A stretch of DNA of 64,000 nucleotides, from assembly GCF_030269665.1 (NCBI RefSeq), contig NZ_BSTS01000017.1, positions 80,391 through 144,390 on the forward strand. The letters are read 5' to 3'. Origin of the DNA: Actinomycetospora sp. NBRC 106375. GTDB lineage: Bacteria > Actinomycetota > Actinomycetes > Mycobacteriales > Pseudonocardiaceae. Below, piece by piece: positions 25,468-38,621 of the stretch (position 1 is the stretch's first letter; each line of letters begins with the position of its first letter). The notes beneath the pieces were generated by a model, which was not told the DNA's origin, searched no databases, and saw only the letters and a list, made by a program, of their open reading frames with translations. A program made the position numbers and the translations under genes.

Positions 25468-28221
25468 GCCGCGTTCCCGGCTTCGGCCGCATCGACCGCA
25501 GCCGCACGGTCACGATCACCGTCGACGGCGTGCCCTACACCGGGCACCCCGGCGACACCGTCGCCTCGGTGCTGCTCGCCCACGACGTGCACCCCCGCAC
25601 CACCAGCGTCAAGTACGGACGCCCCCGCGGCATCACCGGGGCGTGGACCGAGGACCCGACCGGCCTGATCCAGGTCGAGGAGCCTTTCCCCGAGCCGATG
25701 CTGCTCGCGACCACGGTCGAGGCCACCGACGGGCTCGTCGTGCGCGGGGTCAACGGCCAGGGCCGCCTCGCCGAGGTCGCCGACACCGCCCGCTACGACC
25801 GCCGCCACCACCACTGCGACGTCCTCGTCGTCGGTGCGGGTCCCGCCGGGCTCGTCGCGGCGCGGGCCGCCGCGCGGCGCGGGGAGAGCGTCGTCCTCGT
25901 CGACGACCGGGCCGATCCCGGCGGCACGCTGACCGGCACGGAGACGATCGACGGGGAGCCGTCGCCGGCCTTCGTCGCCGACGTCGTCGCCGAGCTCGCG
26001 GACCAGCCCGAGGTCACCCACCTCCAGCGCACCACCGCCTTCGGGCACTACGACGACGGCTTCGTGCTCGCGCTCGAGCGCCGGGGCGACAGTGTCGACG
26101 GGTATGGGCTCCGCACCCGCCAGCGCGTGCACCGCATCCGGGCCTCCCGCGTCGTCGTCGCGGCCGGCGCGATCGAGCGTCCGGTGGTCATCGAGGACGG
26201 CGACCGGCCCGGGGTCGTGCTCGCGTCCGCGGCGCGGGACCTGCTGCACCGCCACGGCGTGCTCGTGGGGCGCGAGGTCGTGGTGTTCACGACGAACGAC
26301 TCCGCCTACGCCGCGGCGCTCGACCTGCACGAGGCCGGGGCCGGCGTGCGGGTGCTCGACGCCCGCGACGAGGCCCCGCGGGGGTGGGCGCGGGCGTGCG
26401 CCGAGCGCGGCGTCGCGGTCACGCCCGCGGCCACGGTGCGTGGCACCCGGGGCGAGGAGCGGATCACGGCGGCGGTCACGGGGGACGGGACGGAGATCCC
26501 CTGCGACCTCCTGCTCCTGTCCGGCGGCTGGACGCCCGCGGCGCACCTGGTCAGCCACGTCGGCGGCGCCCTGACCTACGACGAGACCCTCGGCGCGTTC
26601 GTCTTCGGCGAGCCCGTGGCCGGCGTCGAGGTGATCGGTGCGGCGAACGGGACGCTCGCTCTCGCGGACGTCCTGCGCGAGGCGGGCGGGGCCGGCGCGC
26701 CGCACGCGCCCGCGGAGGACGACGGGGCACCGCCGCGGGTGCTCTGGCGCACCGAGGGCGACCCGGCCCGGCAGTTCGTCGACGTCGCCCGCGACGCGAC
26801 GGTCGCCGACATCGCCCGGGCCGTCGGCGCCGGGCTGACGCACCCCGAGCACGTCAAGCGCTACACGACCATCGGGACCGCGCACGACCAGGGCCGGACG
26901 TCGGGGATGCTCGCGATCGGGATCCTCGCCGAGCTCACCGGACGCCCCGTCGCGGCCATGAGACCCACGACGTTCCGCCCGCCGTTCGTCCCGGTGGCAT
27001 TCGCGGCGCTCGCCGGGCGCGAGCGCGGCGACCTCTTCGACCCGGTGCGCACCACGCCGCTGCACGCGTGGCACGTCGCCGCCGGGGCCGAGTTCGAGGA
27101 CGTCGGGCAGTGGAAGCGCGCGCGGCACTACCCGCGCGCCGGCGAGGACATGACGGCCGCGGTGCTGCGCGAGTGCGCGGCGGTGCGGACGTCGGTCGGG
27201 ATCATGGACGCCTCGACGCTCGGCACGATCGACGTCCGGGGGCCCGACGCGCCGGTGCTGCTCGACCGGCTCTACACGAACATGATGTCGAGCCTGAAGG
27301 TCGGCCGCGTGCGCTACGGCGTCATGTGCGGCAACGACGGCATGGTCCGCGACGACGGCACTGTGCTGCGCCTGGCCGAGAACCGCTACCTCGTCACGAC
27401 CACCACCGGCAACGCCGCCGCCGTGCTGGACTCCATGGAGGAGTGGCTCCAGACCGAGTGGACCGACCTGCGGGTGCGGCTGACCTCGGTCACCGACCAC
27501 TGGTCGATCGCGGCGGTGGCCGGCCCGCGGTCGCGGGACGTGATCGGCGCGGTGTTCGGAGACCTCGACGTCTCGAACGACGCGTTCGGGTTCATGACCT
27601 GGCAGGACACGGTCCTCGACGGGACGCCCGTCCGCGTCGCCCGCATTTCCTTCTCGGGCGAGCTGGCCTTCGAGGTCAGCGTCGCGTCCGGGTACGCGTC
27701 GGCGGTGTGGGCGCGCCTGCTCGCGGCCGGGCAGGCGTACGGCATCACGCCCTACGGCACCGAGACGATGCACGTCCTGCGGGCCGAGAAGGGCTACCCG
27801 ATCATCGGCCAGGACACCGACGGCACCGTCTCGCCGCACGACCTCGGCATGAGCTGGGCGGTGTCGGCGAAGAAGGACGACTTCGTCGGCAAGCGCTCCT
27901 ACACCCGGCCGGAGAACCGCAACCCGCTGCGCAAGCAGCTGGTCTCGCTGCTGCCCACCGACGCGGCCACGAAGCTGCCCGAGGGCTCGCAGATCGTCGG
28001 CTTCTGCGCCGACGGCCGGCTGCCCGCCCCGCCGGTGCCGATGCTCGGGCACGTCACCTCGAGCTACCACAGCGCCGAGCTCGCCCGTCCGTTCGCGCTG
28101 GCCCTGGTGAAGGGCGGCCGCGACCGCGTCGGCGAGGTCGTCCACGTCCCCGTCGAGGGCGAGCTGGTGCCCGCCCTCATCGGGTCCTCCGTCCTCGTCG
28201 ACCCCGAAGGAGCCCGTCGCG

Positions 28222-28229
<8 letters not shown>
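25464..28229 (+). CDS. soxA: Sarcosine oxidase subunit alpha
   Basis: The 921-residue subunit has, in order, a 2Fe-2S-like N-terminal fold (VTITVDGVPYTGHPGDTVAS), an NAD-binding domain (VLVVGAGPAGLVAARAAA, about 115-132), and a C-terminal GcvT-like folate domain (from about 560, with YGVMCGNDGMVRDDG and ILGAEKGY-like LRAEKGYPIIGQDTDG). It transfers the methyl carbon to THF as methylene-THF. The GTG start overlaps soxD and the end overlaps soxG. Confidence 0.95.
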
Positions 28230-31295
<3,066 letters not shown>

Positions 31296-31300
31296 GCACG

Positions 31301-31750
31301 GTGGAGCAGTTCCTGGCGTCGCTCGCGTCCGGGGATCCCGAGAGCGATCCCCGGGCGGGGGCGGCGCTGCACGTCGCCCTCGGTGCGGCGCTCGTGGCGC
31401 GGGTGGCGCGCGCGGGCGCGGGGGACCGGGCGACGGAGGCGGACGCGGTGCGGGTCGAGGCCCTGGCCGGGGCGTCGCCGGGGCGGGTGATCGAGCTCGC
31501 CGACCGCACGCTGAGGCTCGCCGAGGCCGTGCGGCCGGCGGCGCCCCGGGCGGCCGTCCCGAGGATCGCGGCGGCGGCCGAGGCCCTGCGCGCCGCGGTG
31601 GGCACGGCGCGCGTCGACGTCGAGGCCGACCTCGTCACCGACCCCGCGGTGCGCGCGGAGCTGCTGGCCGCGATCGAGCCCGTCGACGACCTCGTCCTGC
31701 GCGCCGCCAAGCTCACCGCCGTCGTCCGGGAGCAGTCCCTCCGTATGTGA
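31301..31750 (+). CDS. Degenerate FTCD-C/cyclodeaminase-like protein
   Basis: This 149-residue protein starts VEQFLASLASGDP and continues GAALHVALGAALVARVAR, matching the start of the formiminotransferase-cyclodeaminase C-terminal family. The Gly/Ser-rich folate-site loop PxPGGGSAAA is replaced by ESDPRAGAAL, and about 50 residues are missing compared with FchA-type cyclohydrolases. It probably evolved from a methenyl-THF enzyme and may now be structural or inactive. The last codons CGT ATG TGA lie in palindromic repeat copy 3. Confidence 0.65.
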   Translation: MEQFLASLASGDPESDPRAGAALHVALGAALVARVARAGAGDRATEADAVRVEALAGASPGRVIELADRTLRLAEAVRPAAPRAAVPRIAAAAEALRAAVGTARVDVEADLVTDPAVRAELLAAIEPVDDLVLRAAKLTAVVREQSLRM

Positions 31751-31790
31751 GCGAACTTTGGTGCCATAGCCCCGAAGTTCGCTCACGTAC
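31743..31790. repeat. Palindromic repeat, family A copy 3
   Basis: GTGAGCGAACTT (31747-31758) pairs with AAGTTCGCTCAC (31775-31786) around a CATAG-containing loop, and CGTAC edges match copies 1 and 2. It again lies between convergent genes and supplies the upstream stop codon. Confidence 0.9.
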
Positions 31791-31795
31791 GGACG

Positions 31796-32464
31796 TCAGA
31801 TGACCGCGCGGATCGCCTTCTCGAACCCCTGGACGTGCTGGCGTGCCTTGCGGGCGGCCACGTCCGCCTCGCCGGCGGCGATCGTGCGCAGCAGCCCGGC
31901 GTGCTCCTCGACGTGGGAGACGAAGTCCGACATCCGGTCGAGGAAGAGGCAGAAGATCCGCGTCGCCAGGTTGTCGTAGCGCACGAGGGTGTCCTCCAGG
32001 TGCGGGTTGCCGGCGGCGTGGTAGATCGCCCGGTGCACCCGCATGTCCCAGCGCATCAGCTCCTCGCGCGAGAGCGAGCGCACGTCCAGGCCCTCGGTGG
32101 CCTCGGCCAGCTCCTCGAGGTCCGCCCGCGCGGCGTCCCCCGCGTCCTCCGCGGCGCGACGGGCGGCGAGGGGCTCGAGCTGCACCCGGATGTCGGAGAT
32201 GTAGGCGAGGTCGGTGATGTCCACGGCCGTCGCGAAGGTGCCGCGGCGGGGGTACGAGATCACCAGCCGGTCGCTCTCGAGCCGCTTGAGCGCCTCGCGG
32301 ACGGGCGTGCGCCCGACCTCCAGCGACTCGACGAGCGCGACCTCGTCGATCGGTGCCATCGGGGGGATCTCCAGCATGATCAGCTTGTCCTGGATCGCCG
32401 CGTAGGCGCGCTCGGACAGCGACAGCGGAGGGCTCGTCTCCTGCTCGTCGGGAAGCACACTCAC
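31796..32464 (-). CDS. GntR-family regulator (FadR/FCD subfamily)
   Basis: This 222-residue protein has an N-terminal GntR winged helix ([43 protein letters not shown]) and a C-terminal all-helical FCD domain with probable metal ligands (AIYHAAGN and HVEEHAGLL). It is divergent from sdaA, and the AT-rich palindrome between them recurs upstream of glyA. It probably senses an amino acid or acid of the betaine-serine pathway (inference). Confidence 0.9.
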   Translation of the reverse strand: MSVLPDEQETSPPLSLSERAYAAIQDKLIMLEIPPMAPIDEVALVESLEVGRTPVREALKRLESDRLVISYPRRGTFATAVDITDLAYISDIRVQLEPLAARRAAEDAGDAARADLEELAEATEGLDVRSLSREELMRWDMRVHRAIYHAAGNPHLEDTLVRYDNLATRIFCLFLDRMSDFVSHVEEHAGLLRTIAAGEADVAARKARQHVQGFEKAIRAVI

Positions 32465-32508
32465 AGCCGGAGCCTACAACAGACGGAGCAATACTTCTCC
32501 TGTGCGGC

Positions 32509-32526
32509 GACAACTGATATATTAAG
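32509..32526. promoter_or_regulatory. Candidate GntR operator / -10 region between gntR and sdaA
   Basis: TGATATATTA (32515-32524) is one base from the palindrome TGATATATCA. With its flank it shares CAAYTGATATAT with the site upstream of glyA. TATATT could also act as the sdaA -10 box, so repression by occlusion is plausible. Confidence 0.65.
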
Positions 32527-32575
32527 ACGATCTCCTGCGCACCGCAGCGCCCCGTTCCCGACCCTGGGGGTGTCC

Positions 32576-33976
32576 GTGGCCATCTCGGTGTTCGACCTGT
32601 TCAAGGTGGGTATCGGCCCGTCCAGCTCCCACACCGTGGGCCCGATGCGGGCGGCGTACCTGTTCGGCTCGCGCCTGCACGACACCGACCTCCTGCCGCG
32701 CGTCGTGTCGGTGCGCTGCGAGCTCTTCGGCTCGCTCGGCGCCACCGGCCACGGGCACGGCAGCGTCCCCGCCGTCGTCCTCGGGCTCACCGGCCGGCAG
32801 CCCCACCTCGTCGACCCGGTGGAGGCGCAGCCGGTGGTCGCCGCCGTCCGGGAGGCCCGCGGCATCGCGCTCGCGGGCAAGCACCGGATCGCGTTCTCGG
32901 TCGACCGCGACGTGGTGCTGCACCGCACCCGGCGGCTCGCGTTCCACAGCAACGGCATGGTGTTCACCGCGCGCGACACCGCCGGCGACGTCGTCGAGCG
33001 CCGCGCGTACTACTCCGTCGGCGGCGGGTTCGTGCTGGACGAGTCGGAGACGGGAGACGAAGCGGAGCGGAGCTCGACCCAGGTGAGCAGCGAGAGCGTG
33101 ATCCGCGAGGACACGACGCCCGTGCCGTACCCGTTCGCCTCCGGCGACGAGCTGGTCGCGCTCGCCCGCACGCACGGCCTGCGGATCAGCGACGTGGTGC
33201 TCGCCAACGAGTCGGCGTGGCGCCCCGAGACCGAGACCCGCGCCGGGCTGCTGCACCTGTGGTCGGTGATGCGTGAGTGCGTCGAGCGCGGCACGACGAC
33301 GTCCGGCGTGCTCCCGGGCGGCTTGCGGGTACGCCGCCGCGCCGCCGAGCTGCGGGGCCACCTCGAGGCCGAGGGCGCCGGCGCGACGGACATGGACCGC
33401 GTGACGCTCGACGCGCTCGCCGTCAACGAGGAGAACGCCGCCGGCGGCCGGGTCGTCACGGCGCCCACCAACGGCGCGGCGGGCATCGTGCCCGCGGTCC
33501 TGCACCACGCCTCCCGCACCGTGCCGGGCTTCGACGACGACGCCGTCGCCCGCTTCCTGCTCACCGCCGCGGCGATCGGGCAGTTGTTCAAGCGCAACGC
33601 CTCGATCTCGGGCGCCGAGGTCGGCTGCCAGGGCGAGGTCGGCTCGGCCTGCTCGATGGCCGCGGGCGCGTTCGCGGAGCTCCTGGGCGGCACGCCCGAG
33701 CAGGTCGAGAACGCCGCCGAGATCGGGATCGAGCACAACCTGGGGCTCACCTGCGACCCCGTCGGCGGCCTCGTGCAGATCCCGTGCATCGAGCGCAACG
33801 CCGTCGCGTCCGTCAAGGCCATCACCGCGGCCCGCATGGCGGTGCGCGGCGACGGCGTCCACCACGTCTCGCTGGACAAGGCCATCCGGACCATGCGCGC
33901 GACCGGGGCCGACATGAAGGTCAAGTACAAGGAGACGGCCCGGGGCGGGCTCGCTCTCACCGTCGTCGAGTGCTGA
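32576..33976 (+). CDS. sdaA: L-serine ammonia-lyase, iron-sulfur type
   Basis: This 466-residue single-chain enzyme has the SdaA beta-domain start [20 protein letters not shown]. The alpha-domain has Cys ligands in [16 protein letters not shown] and [18 protein letters not shown] for the [4Fe-4S] cluster. It converts serine to pyruvate, the exit of the betaine-glycine-serine route. GTG 32576 gives the usual N-terminus; GTG 32570 is possible. A polar stretch of about 20 residues ([11 protein letters not shown] region) between the domains is longer than I would expect. Confidence 0.93.
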   Translation: MAISVFDLFKVGIGPSSSHTVGPMRAAYLFGSRLHDTDLLPRVVSVRCELFGSLGATGHGHGSVPAVVLGLTGRQPHLVDPVEAQPVVAAVREARGIALAGKHRIAFSVDRDVVLHRTRRLAFHSNGMVFTARDTAGDVVERRAYYSVGGGFVLDESETGDEAERSSTQVSSESVIREDTTPVPYPFASGDELVALARTHGLRISDVVLANESAWRPETETRAGLLHLWSVMRECVERGTTTSGVLPGGLRVRRRAAELRGHLEAEGAGATDMDRVTLDALAVNEENAAGGRVVTAPTNGAAGIVPAVLHHASRTVPGFDDDAVARFLLTAAAIGQLFKRNASISGAEVGCQGEVGSACSMAAGAFAELLGGTPEQVENAAEIGIEHNLGLTCDPVGGLVQIPCIERNAVASVKAITAARMAVRGDGVHHVSLDKAIRTMRATGADMKVKYKETARGGLALTVVEC

Positions 33977-33986
33977 GGAACCCCGC

Positions 33987-34831
33987 GTGACCGCGTTCGT
34001 GCTGTCCCTGAGCTGCCCCAACCGGACGGGCATCGTCCGCGCCGTGAGCGGCCACGTCGCCGCGCACGGCGGCGACATCGTCGAGCACCAGCAGTTCGAC
34101 GACCCCGTGAGCGGGCGCCTGTTCCTGCGCACCCGCGTCGCGGTCCCGGACGGCGCCGACCTCGACGCGATCGCGGCCGACTTCGCGCCTGTCGCCGCCG
34201 CGTTCGCGATGGAGTACGCGTTCCACGCGCCCCGGCCGGTGCGTGTCCTCGCGATGGTGTCGCGGTCCGGGCACTGCCTGAACGACCTGATCTTCCGCTG
34301 GCGCTCCGGCAGCCTCGGCGGCGAGCTCGTCGGCGTCGTGTCCAACCACGACGACCTGCGCGCCATGGCCGAGTCGGCCGGCCTGCCGTACGTCCACGTG
34401 CCCGTCACGCCGGCCGGGAAGGCGGGGGCGGAGGCGGAGCTGCTGCGTCTCGTCGACGCGTGGGACGCCGACCTCGTGGTGCTCGCCCGCTACATGCAGG
34501 TCCTCTCCACCGCACCTGCGCCGCCCTGCGCGGGCGCGCGATCAACATCCACCACTCGTTCCTGCCCGGCTTCGCAGGCGCCAAGCCGTACCACCAGGCC
34601 TACGACCGCGGCGTGAAGCTCGTCGGCGCGACGGCGCACTACGTCACGGCCGACCTCGACGAGGGCCCGATCATCGAGCAGGAGGTCGTGCGCATCGACC
34701 ACACCCACGACCCCGCGGCGCTGCAGACGGTCGGCCGCGGCGCGGAGGCGCTCGCGCTGTCCCGCGCCGTGCGGTGGCACTGCGAGCGGAGGGTGCTGCT
34801 CGACGGCCACCGGACGGTGGTGTTCCGCTGA
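33987..34831 (+). pseudogene. purU: Formyltetrahydrofolate deformylase, frameshifted
   Basis: The first frame (33987 to about 34512) encodes the ACT domain ([19 protein letters not shown]) and the start of the formyltransferase fold up to [11 protein letters not shown]. The homologous sequence then continues in another frame ([19 protein letters not shown], with catalytic Asn/His, and [13 protein letters not shown] with catalytic Asp) to 34831. Restoring one base near 34515 gives an intact protein of about 281 residues. PurU releases formate from formyl-THF, which suits the C1 load of betaine demethylation. It is either a true frameshift or a sequencing error. Confidence 0.85.
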
Positions 34832-34835
34832 GGAG

Positions 34836-35609
34836 CTATCCGGCCCGGTACCCGAGCTCCACCGAGAGCTCCGCGGCGCCCTCCCGCAGGTCGGCGACGA
34901 TGGCACGAGCCCGCCGGCGGGGCAGCCGGTAGGACGGGCCGGTGGCCGACAGCGCCGAGCCCACGGTGCCGTCGCCGGAGAACACCGGCACCGCCACGGC
35001 GTGCATCCCGACCTCGAGCTCCTCGAACGACCGGGCGTGGCCCTCGTCGAGCACCCGGGCGAGCTCGGCGCGCAGCGCGGCGTGCTCGACGATGGTGTCG
35101 TCGGTGTAGCGGTGCAGCGCCCGGCGCAGCAGCGGGCGGCGGCTGTCCTCGTCCATCCAGGCGAGCAGCACCTTGCCCGCGGACGTGGCGTGCAGGGGCG
35201 TCCGGCGGCCCACCCAGTTCTGCGACGTGATGGCGGCGGCGCCGTCCTCCTGCGCGACCGTGATCGCGACCTCGCCGTCGGAGACGGCCACGTTCACGGT
35301 CTCGCCGAGGCTCTCGGCGAGACGCCCGCAGATCGGCTGCCCGAGGCGCGCGACGTCGAGGCGGGCGGTGGTGGCCGCCGCGAGCCGCACGATGCCGTAG
35401 CTCAGCGCGTACTTGCCGCGCTCGCCCTGCTGTTCGAGCAGGTGGCGCGACTGCAGCGCCGCCACGAGGCGCGAGGCGGTCGACTTGTGGACCTCGAGCT
35501 CCTCGGCGATCTCGGTGATCCCGAGGTCCCCGCGGGCGGCGAGCATCTCCAGGATCGACACGGCCCGGTCGACCGACTGGACCGCGGACCCTTCTCTCGT
35601 CGGGGACAT
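34836..35609 (-). CDS. IclR-family transcriptional regulator
   Basis: This 257-residue protein has an N-terminal winged helix (GDLGITEIAEELEVHKSTASRLVAALQ) and a C-terminal IclR effector domain (RRTPLHATSAGKVLLAW; GMHAVAVPVF). It lies beside the Rieske oxygenase operon. The 17-bp boxes upstream of the oxygenase, reductase and ferredoxin are probable targets (inference). Confidence 0.9.
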   Translation of the reverse strand: MSPTREGSAVQSVDRAVSILEMLAARGDLGITEIAEELEVHKSTASRLVAALQSRHLLEQQGERGKYALSYGIVRLAAATTARLDVARLGQPICGRLAESLGETVNVAVSDGEVAITVAQEDGAAAITSQNWVGRRTPLHATSAGKVLLAWMDEDSRRPLLRRALHRYTDDTIVEHAALRAELARVLDEGHARSFEELEVGMHAVAVPVFSGDGTVGSALSATGPSYRLPRRRARAIVADLREGAAELSVELGYRAG

Positions 35610-35619
35610 CGCCGCGACG

Positions 35620-35814
35620 CTATCGGTCGGCGGCGTCGTTCCCGAGAGCCCGGGCGAGCTCCATGAGCAGCCCCGGCAGTCGCGCCGCACACGTCGGGCA
35701 GACGCAGCCGCTGCCGTGGACGTTCAGTTCGTCGGCGACCGCGAAGGCGTCGCGGTAGTCGCGGGTGGCGAGGTCGGAACCCGACGGGTCGGAGTTCTCC
35801 GGGGTGACGGACAT
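35620..35814 (-). CDS. 64-aa C-x-C-x2-C protein downstream of the Rieske oxygenase
   Basis: GAGGAG seven bases before ATG 35812-35814 opens a 64-residue protein ending GSGCVCPTCAARLPGLLMELARAL. The C-V-C-P-T-C cluster could bind a metal or FeS centre. It is 28 bp after the oxygenase on the same strand, so it may be a small assembly or electron-transfer partner. I do not recognise the family. Confidence 0.65.
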   Translation of the reverse strand: MSVTPENSDPSGSDLATRDYRDAFAVADELNVHGSGCVCPTCAARLPGLLMELARALGNDAADR

Positions 35815-35842
35815 GTGCTTTCTCCTCGGGGGAAGGAACGGC

Positions 35843-36988
35843 TCAGCCGATCTTCTGCAGGACCCAGTCGTGGAAATCGCCGATGTGGTGCTCGCTCGGC
35901 ACCAGGACCCCGCCGCGGGCGTAGGAGCGGGAGTCCATCGACACCTGGCAGCGCTCGCAGGCGTCGAAGTCCTGCTGGTTGACGCGGTGGAAGAGCTCGA
36001 CGGAGCGGTCGATGTCCGCCCCGGAGTCGACGACACCGGGCAGGTAGAGCCAGTCGCAGCGCACAAGGGTGCGCTCGGCGGTCAGCGGGAACATGCGGTG
36101 GAACACGACGTGGTCGGGCACCAGGTTGACGAACACCTGCGGCCGTACCGTGATGGCGTAGTAGCGACGGTCCTGGTCGTCGCCGACGCCGGGAATGCGC
36201 TCGAGCCCCGCGGAACCGTCGACCGTGAATCCGTCGACGTCCTCGCCGAACGCGGCACCGTGCCCGACGAAGTACTGCGCCGCGAGACCGTCGGCGAATT
36301 CCGGCAGCACCTCGCTGAGCTCGGGGTGGATCGTGCCGCAGTGGTAGCACTCCATGAAGTTCTCGACGATCTGCTTCCAGTTCGCCTTCACGTCGTACTC
36401 GACGCGTCGCCCCAGCTTCAGATCCGCCACCTGGTAGCCGACGATCGCGTCGGGGGAGCCGAGGCGGGTGGTGACGTCGCCGATCACCGTGTCCTCGAAC
36501 GACGGCGGGTCCTCGGCCAGGCAGAGCCAGACGTAGCCGAGCCACTCGCGCAGGTGCACCTGCTGGAGCCCGAAGTCGGCGCGGTCGACGTCGGGCATCT
36601 CGCGCAGGTGCGGGGCCGAGACCAGCGAGCCGTCGAGCCCGTAGGTCCAGGCGTGGTACGGGCACTGGAAGGCCCGGCGCACGGACCCTTTCTCCTCGGT
36701 GCAGATGCGTGCGCCGCGGTGGCGGCAGACGTTGAGGTGGGCGCGCACGGCGCCGTCGCGCCCGCGGGCCACGATCACGCTCTCCCGCCCGATCTGCACG
36801 GTCTCGAAGTCGCCGGGCGACGGGATGTCCGCGGCGAGGACCGCGCAGAACCAGCCGGTCTCGAAGATGAGCGCCTGCTCGGCCGCGAAGATCGTCGGGT
36901 CGGTGTAGTACCGGCCGGACAGCGTCCCGCGCAGGCTCGCCGGCAGCTGCGACCCCACGATCGCCGGTGCCATCTCTCCTGTGGTCAT
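35843..36988 (-). CDS. Rieske non-heme iron oxygenase (glycine-betaine/quaternary-amine type)
   Basis: This 381-residue alpha subunit has the Rieske 2Fe-2S ligands C-x-H and C-x2-H (NVCRHRGARI and FQCPYHAW) and the catalytic iron motif ENFMECYHCGTIHPEL. It resembles GbcA-type N-demethylating oxygenases, and its placement with soxBDAG, glyA and sdaA supports glycine betaine or a similar trimethylamine compound as substrate (inference). Electrons would come from the separate ferredoxin and reductase. ATG at 36986-36988 gives the usual N-terminus. Confidence 0.88.
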   Translation of the reverse strand: MTTGEMAPAIVGSQLPASLRGTLSGRYYTDPTIFAAEQALIFETGWFCAVLAADIPSPGDFETVQIGRESVIVARGRDGAVRAHLNVCRHRGARICTEEKGSVRRAFQCPYHAWTYGLDGSLVSAPHLREMPDVDRADFGLQQVHLREWLGYVWLCLAEDPPSFEDTVIGDVTTRLGSPDAIVGYQVADLKLGRRVEYDVKANWKQIVENFMECYHCGTIHPELSEVLPEFADGLAAQYFVGHGAAFGEDVDGFTVDGSAGLERIPGVGDDQDRRYYAITVRPQVFVNLVPDHVVFHRMFPLTAERTLVRCDWLYLPGVVDSGADIDRSVELFHRVNQQDFDACERCQVSMDSRSYARGGVLVPSEHHIGDFHDWVLQKIG

Positions 36989-37108
36989 GAATCCGTGCTC
37001 CTCGAGGGCGCGGCGGTGGGATCGGGGGCTCCGCACCGGGCCGGGGACGGTCGCGTCCCGGGGCGGTCACGGTCCGGAGCTGATCCGGCACCGTAGGTTC
37101 TTGAGCAA

Positions 37109-37144
37109 GTTGCGCAATAAGCAACGTGGCTCTCAATGCGCAAC
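37109..37144. promoter_or_regulatory. Candidate IclR tandem operator, oxygenase side
   Basis: The first site, GTTGC-GCAATAA-GCAAC (37109-37125), is a perfect 5-7-5 inverted repeat. The second, starting exactly 19 bp later (37128-37144), keeps the right half GCAAC only. The pairing repeats at 37269 and 40455. Confidence 0.7.
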
Positions 37145-37268
37145 ACACGGTCCGCGACCGTCGGATCGTCTGTCAAGAGTGCGAGCGGGCGAGTTCTCGT
37201 GCGTGAAGCTCGCGTGACGACCCCGGCGTGCCCCTTGACAAGCGGTTCTGTCTCTCCCACCGTTCTAT

Positions 37269-37304
37269 GTTGCGTATAAAGCACCATGTTGTTTACAGCG
37301 CAAC
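37269..37304. promoter_or_regulatory. Candidate IclR tandem operator, reductase side
   Basis: GTTGC-GTATAAA-GCACC (37269-37285) and GTTGT-TTACAGC-GCAAC (37288-37304) are two near-complete 5-7-5 boxes starting 19 bp apart. Confidence 0.7.
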
Positions 37305-37420
37305 GTCTTCACTCCAGCACGCGGGGTGTCGTTCCCACCGGTCCCTTCCCTGACGAGGAGCGAGCCCGTGGCTCGAGGAGGTCCTCTCCTTCCCCCACGG
37401 CGAGGCCCCGAGGAGGCCCC

Positions 37421-38593
37421 ATGAAGACCATCGCGATCGTCGGCGGATCCGTCGCCGGCGTCCGCTCCGCCGAGGCCCTGCGCGGCGCCGGGTTCGACGG
37501 GCGGCTCGTGCTCGTCGGCGACGACGTCCACCGGCCCTACGACCGGCCGCCGCTGTCGAAGGCGTTCCTCGAGGGCGGCGCCGACGAGGACACCCTCGGT
37601 CTGCTCGACGCCGACGAGGAGGCCGACCTTGCGCTGGAGATGCGGCTCGGCGCGACCGCGACCCGCCTGGACGCCGCCGGGGGCCGCGTCGTGCTCGCCG
37701 ACGGCACCGACGTCGCGGCCGACGGCGTCGTGATCGCGACCGGCGGGCGGGCCCGCCGGCTGCCCGGCACCGCGGACGTCGAGGGCGTGCACGCGCTGCG
37801 GACGCTCGACGACGCCCGGGCGCTGCGCCGGGCGCTGCGCGAGGGCAGCCCCCGGGTCGTGATCGTGGGCGCCGGGTTCATCGGCGCCGAGGTCGCGTCC
37901 ACGTGCCGGGCGATGGGGCTCGAGGTCACCGTGCTCGACGGTCTGCCGCTGCCCCTCGCGCCGGTGCTCGGCGAGCGGATCGCGCGCGGGTGCGTCGACC
38001 TGCACGCCGCGCACGGCACCGAGCTGCTGCCGTCGACCGCGGTGGCGGGGCTCGCGACCGTCCCGGCAGGCGAGGGCCGCCGCGTCGTCGGCGTCGAGCT
38101 CGGCGACGGCAGCACCGTGAAGGCGGACGTGGTGGTCGTCGGCATCGGCATCACGCCGAACACCGAGTGGCTCGAGGGTTCCGGGCTCCGCCTCGAGAAC
38201 GGGGTGTGCACCGATGCCGGCATGGTCACCGACCTGCCGAACGTCGTCGCGGTCGGCGACGTCGCCCGGGCCGCGGGCCGGCGCCACGAGCACTGGACGA
38301 GCGCGGGCGAGCAGGCCACCGTCGCCGCGAGCAACCTGCTCGGCGGGGCGACCGGCACCACCGTGCGGCCCAGCGGCTACGTCTGGTCCGAGCAGTACGG
38401 GCGGATGCTGCAGCTCGCCGGCCACCCCTCGGCGCACGACGACGTCGAGATCGTCGACGGCGCTCCGGACGAGGGCCGCTTCGTCGCGCGCTACACCGAC
38501 GGCGCGGGCACCACCACCGGCGTCTTCGCGATGGGCAACCCGCGCCTGTTCGGGCGCCTGCGCCGCACCGAGCTCCCGCGCGCGGCGAGCTGA
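37421..38593 (+). CDS. Ferredoxin reductase (FAD/NAD(P)H)
   Basis: This 390-residue protein has an FAD site at the N-terminus (IAIVGGSVAGVRSAEALRG), the YDRPPLSKAFL motif of oxygenase-coupled ferredoxin reductases, and an NAD site VVIVGAGFIGAEVAST (about 143-158). It ends with VAVGDVARA and a reductase C-terminal domain. AGGAGG precedes ATG 37421. It would feed electrons to the Rieske ferredoxin at 40503 and then the oxygenase. Confidence 0.9.
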   Translation: MKTIAIVGGSVAGVRSAEALRGAGFDGRLVLVGDDVHRPYDRPPLSKAFLEGGADEDTLGLLDADEEADLALEMRLGATATRLDAAGGRVVLADGTDVAADGVVIATGGRARRLPGTADVEGVHALRTLDDARALRRALREGSPRVVIVGAGFIGAEVASTCRAMGLEVTVLDGLPLPLAPVLGERIARGCVDLHAAHGTELLPSTAVAGLATVPAGEGRRVVGVELGDGSTVKADVVVVGIGITPNTEWLEGSGLRLENGVCTDAGMVTDLPNVVAVGDVARAAGRRHEHWTSAGEQATVAASNLLGGATGTTVRPSGYVWSEQYGRMLQLAGHPSAHDDVEIVDGAPDEGRFVARYTDGAGTTTGVFAMGNPRLFGRLRRTELPRAAS

Positions 38594-38621
38594 GCGCCGC
38601 CCCTTCTCACCGGGATGGGGG

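Larger units (their letters stand above)
36989..37420. promoter_or_regulatory. 432-bp divergent regulatory region, Rieske oxygenase / ferredoxin reductase
   Basis: No gene is supported here. The region has two clusters of an AT-richer box, GTTGC-N7-GCAAC, each a tandem pair 19 bp apart. One pair lies about 120 bp before the oxygenase start and the other about 120 bp before the reductase start. Confidence 0.7.
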
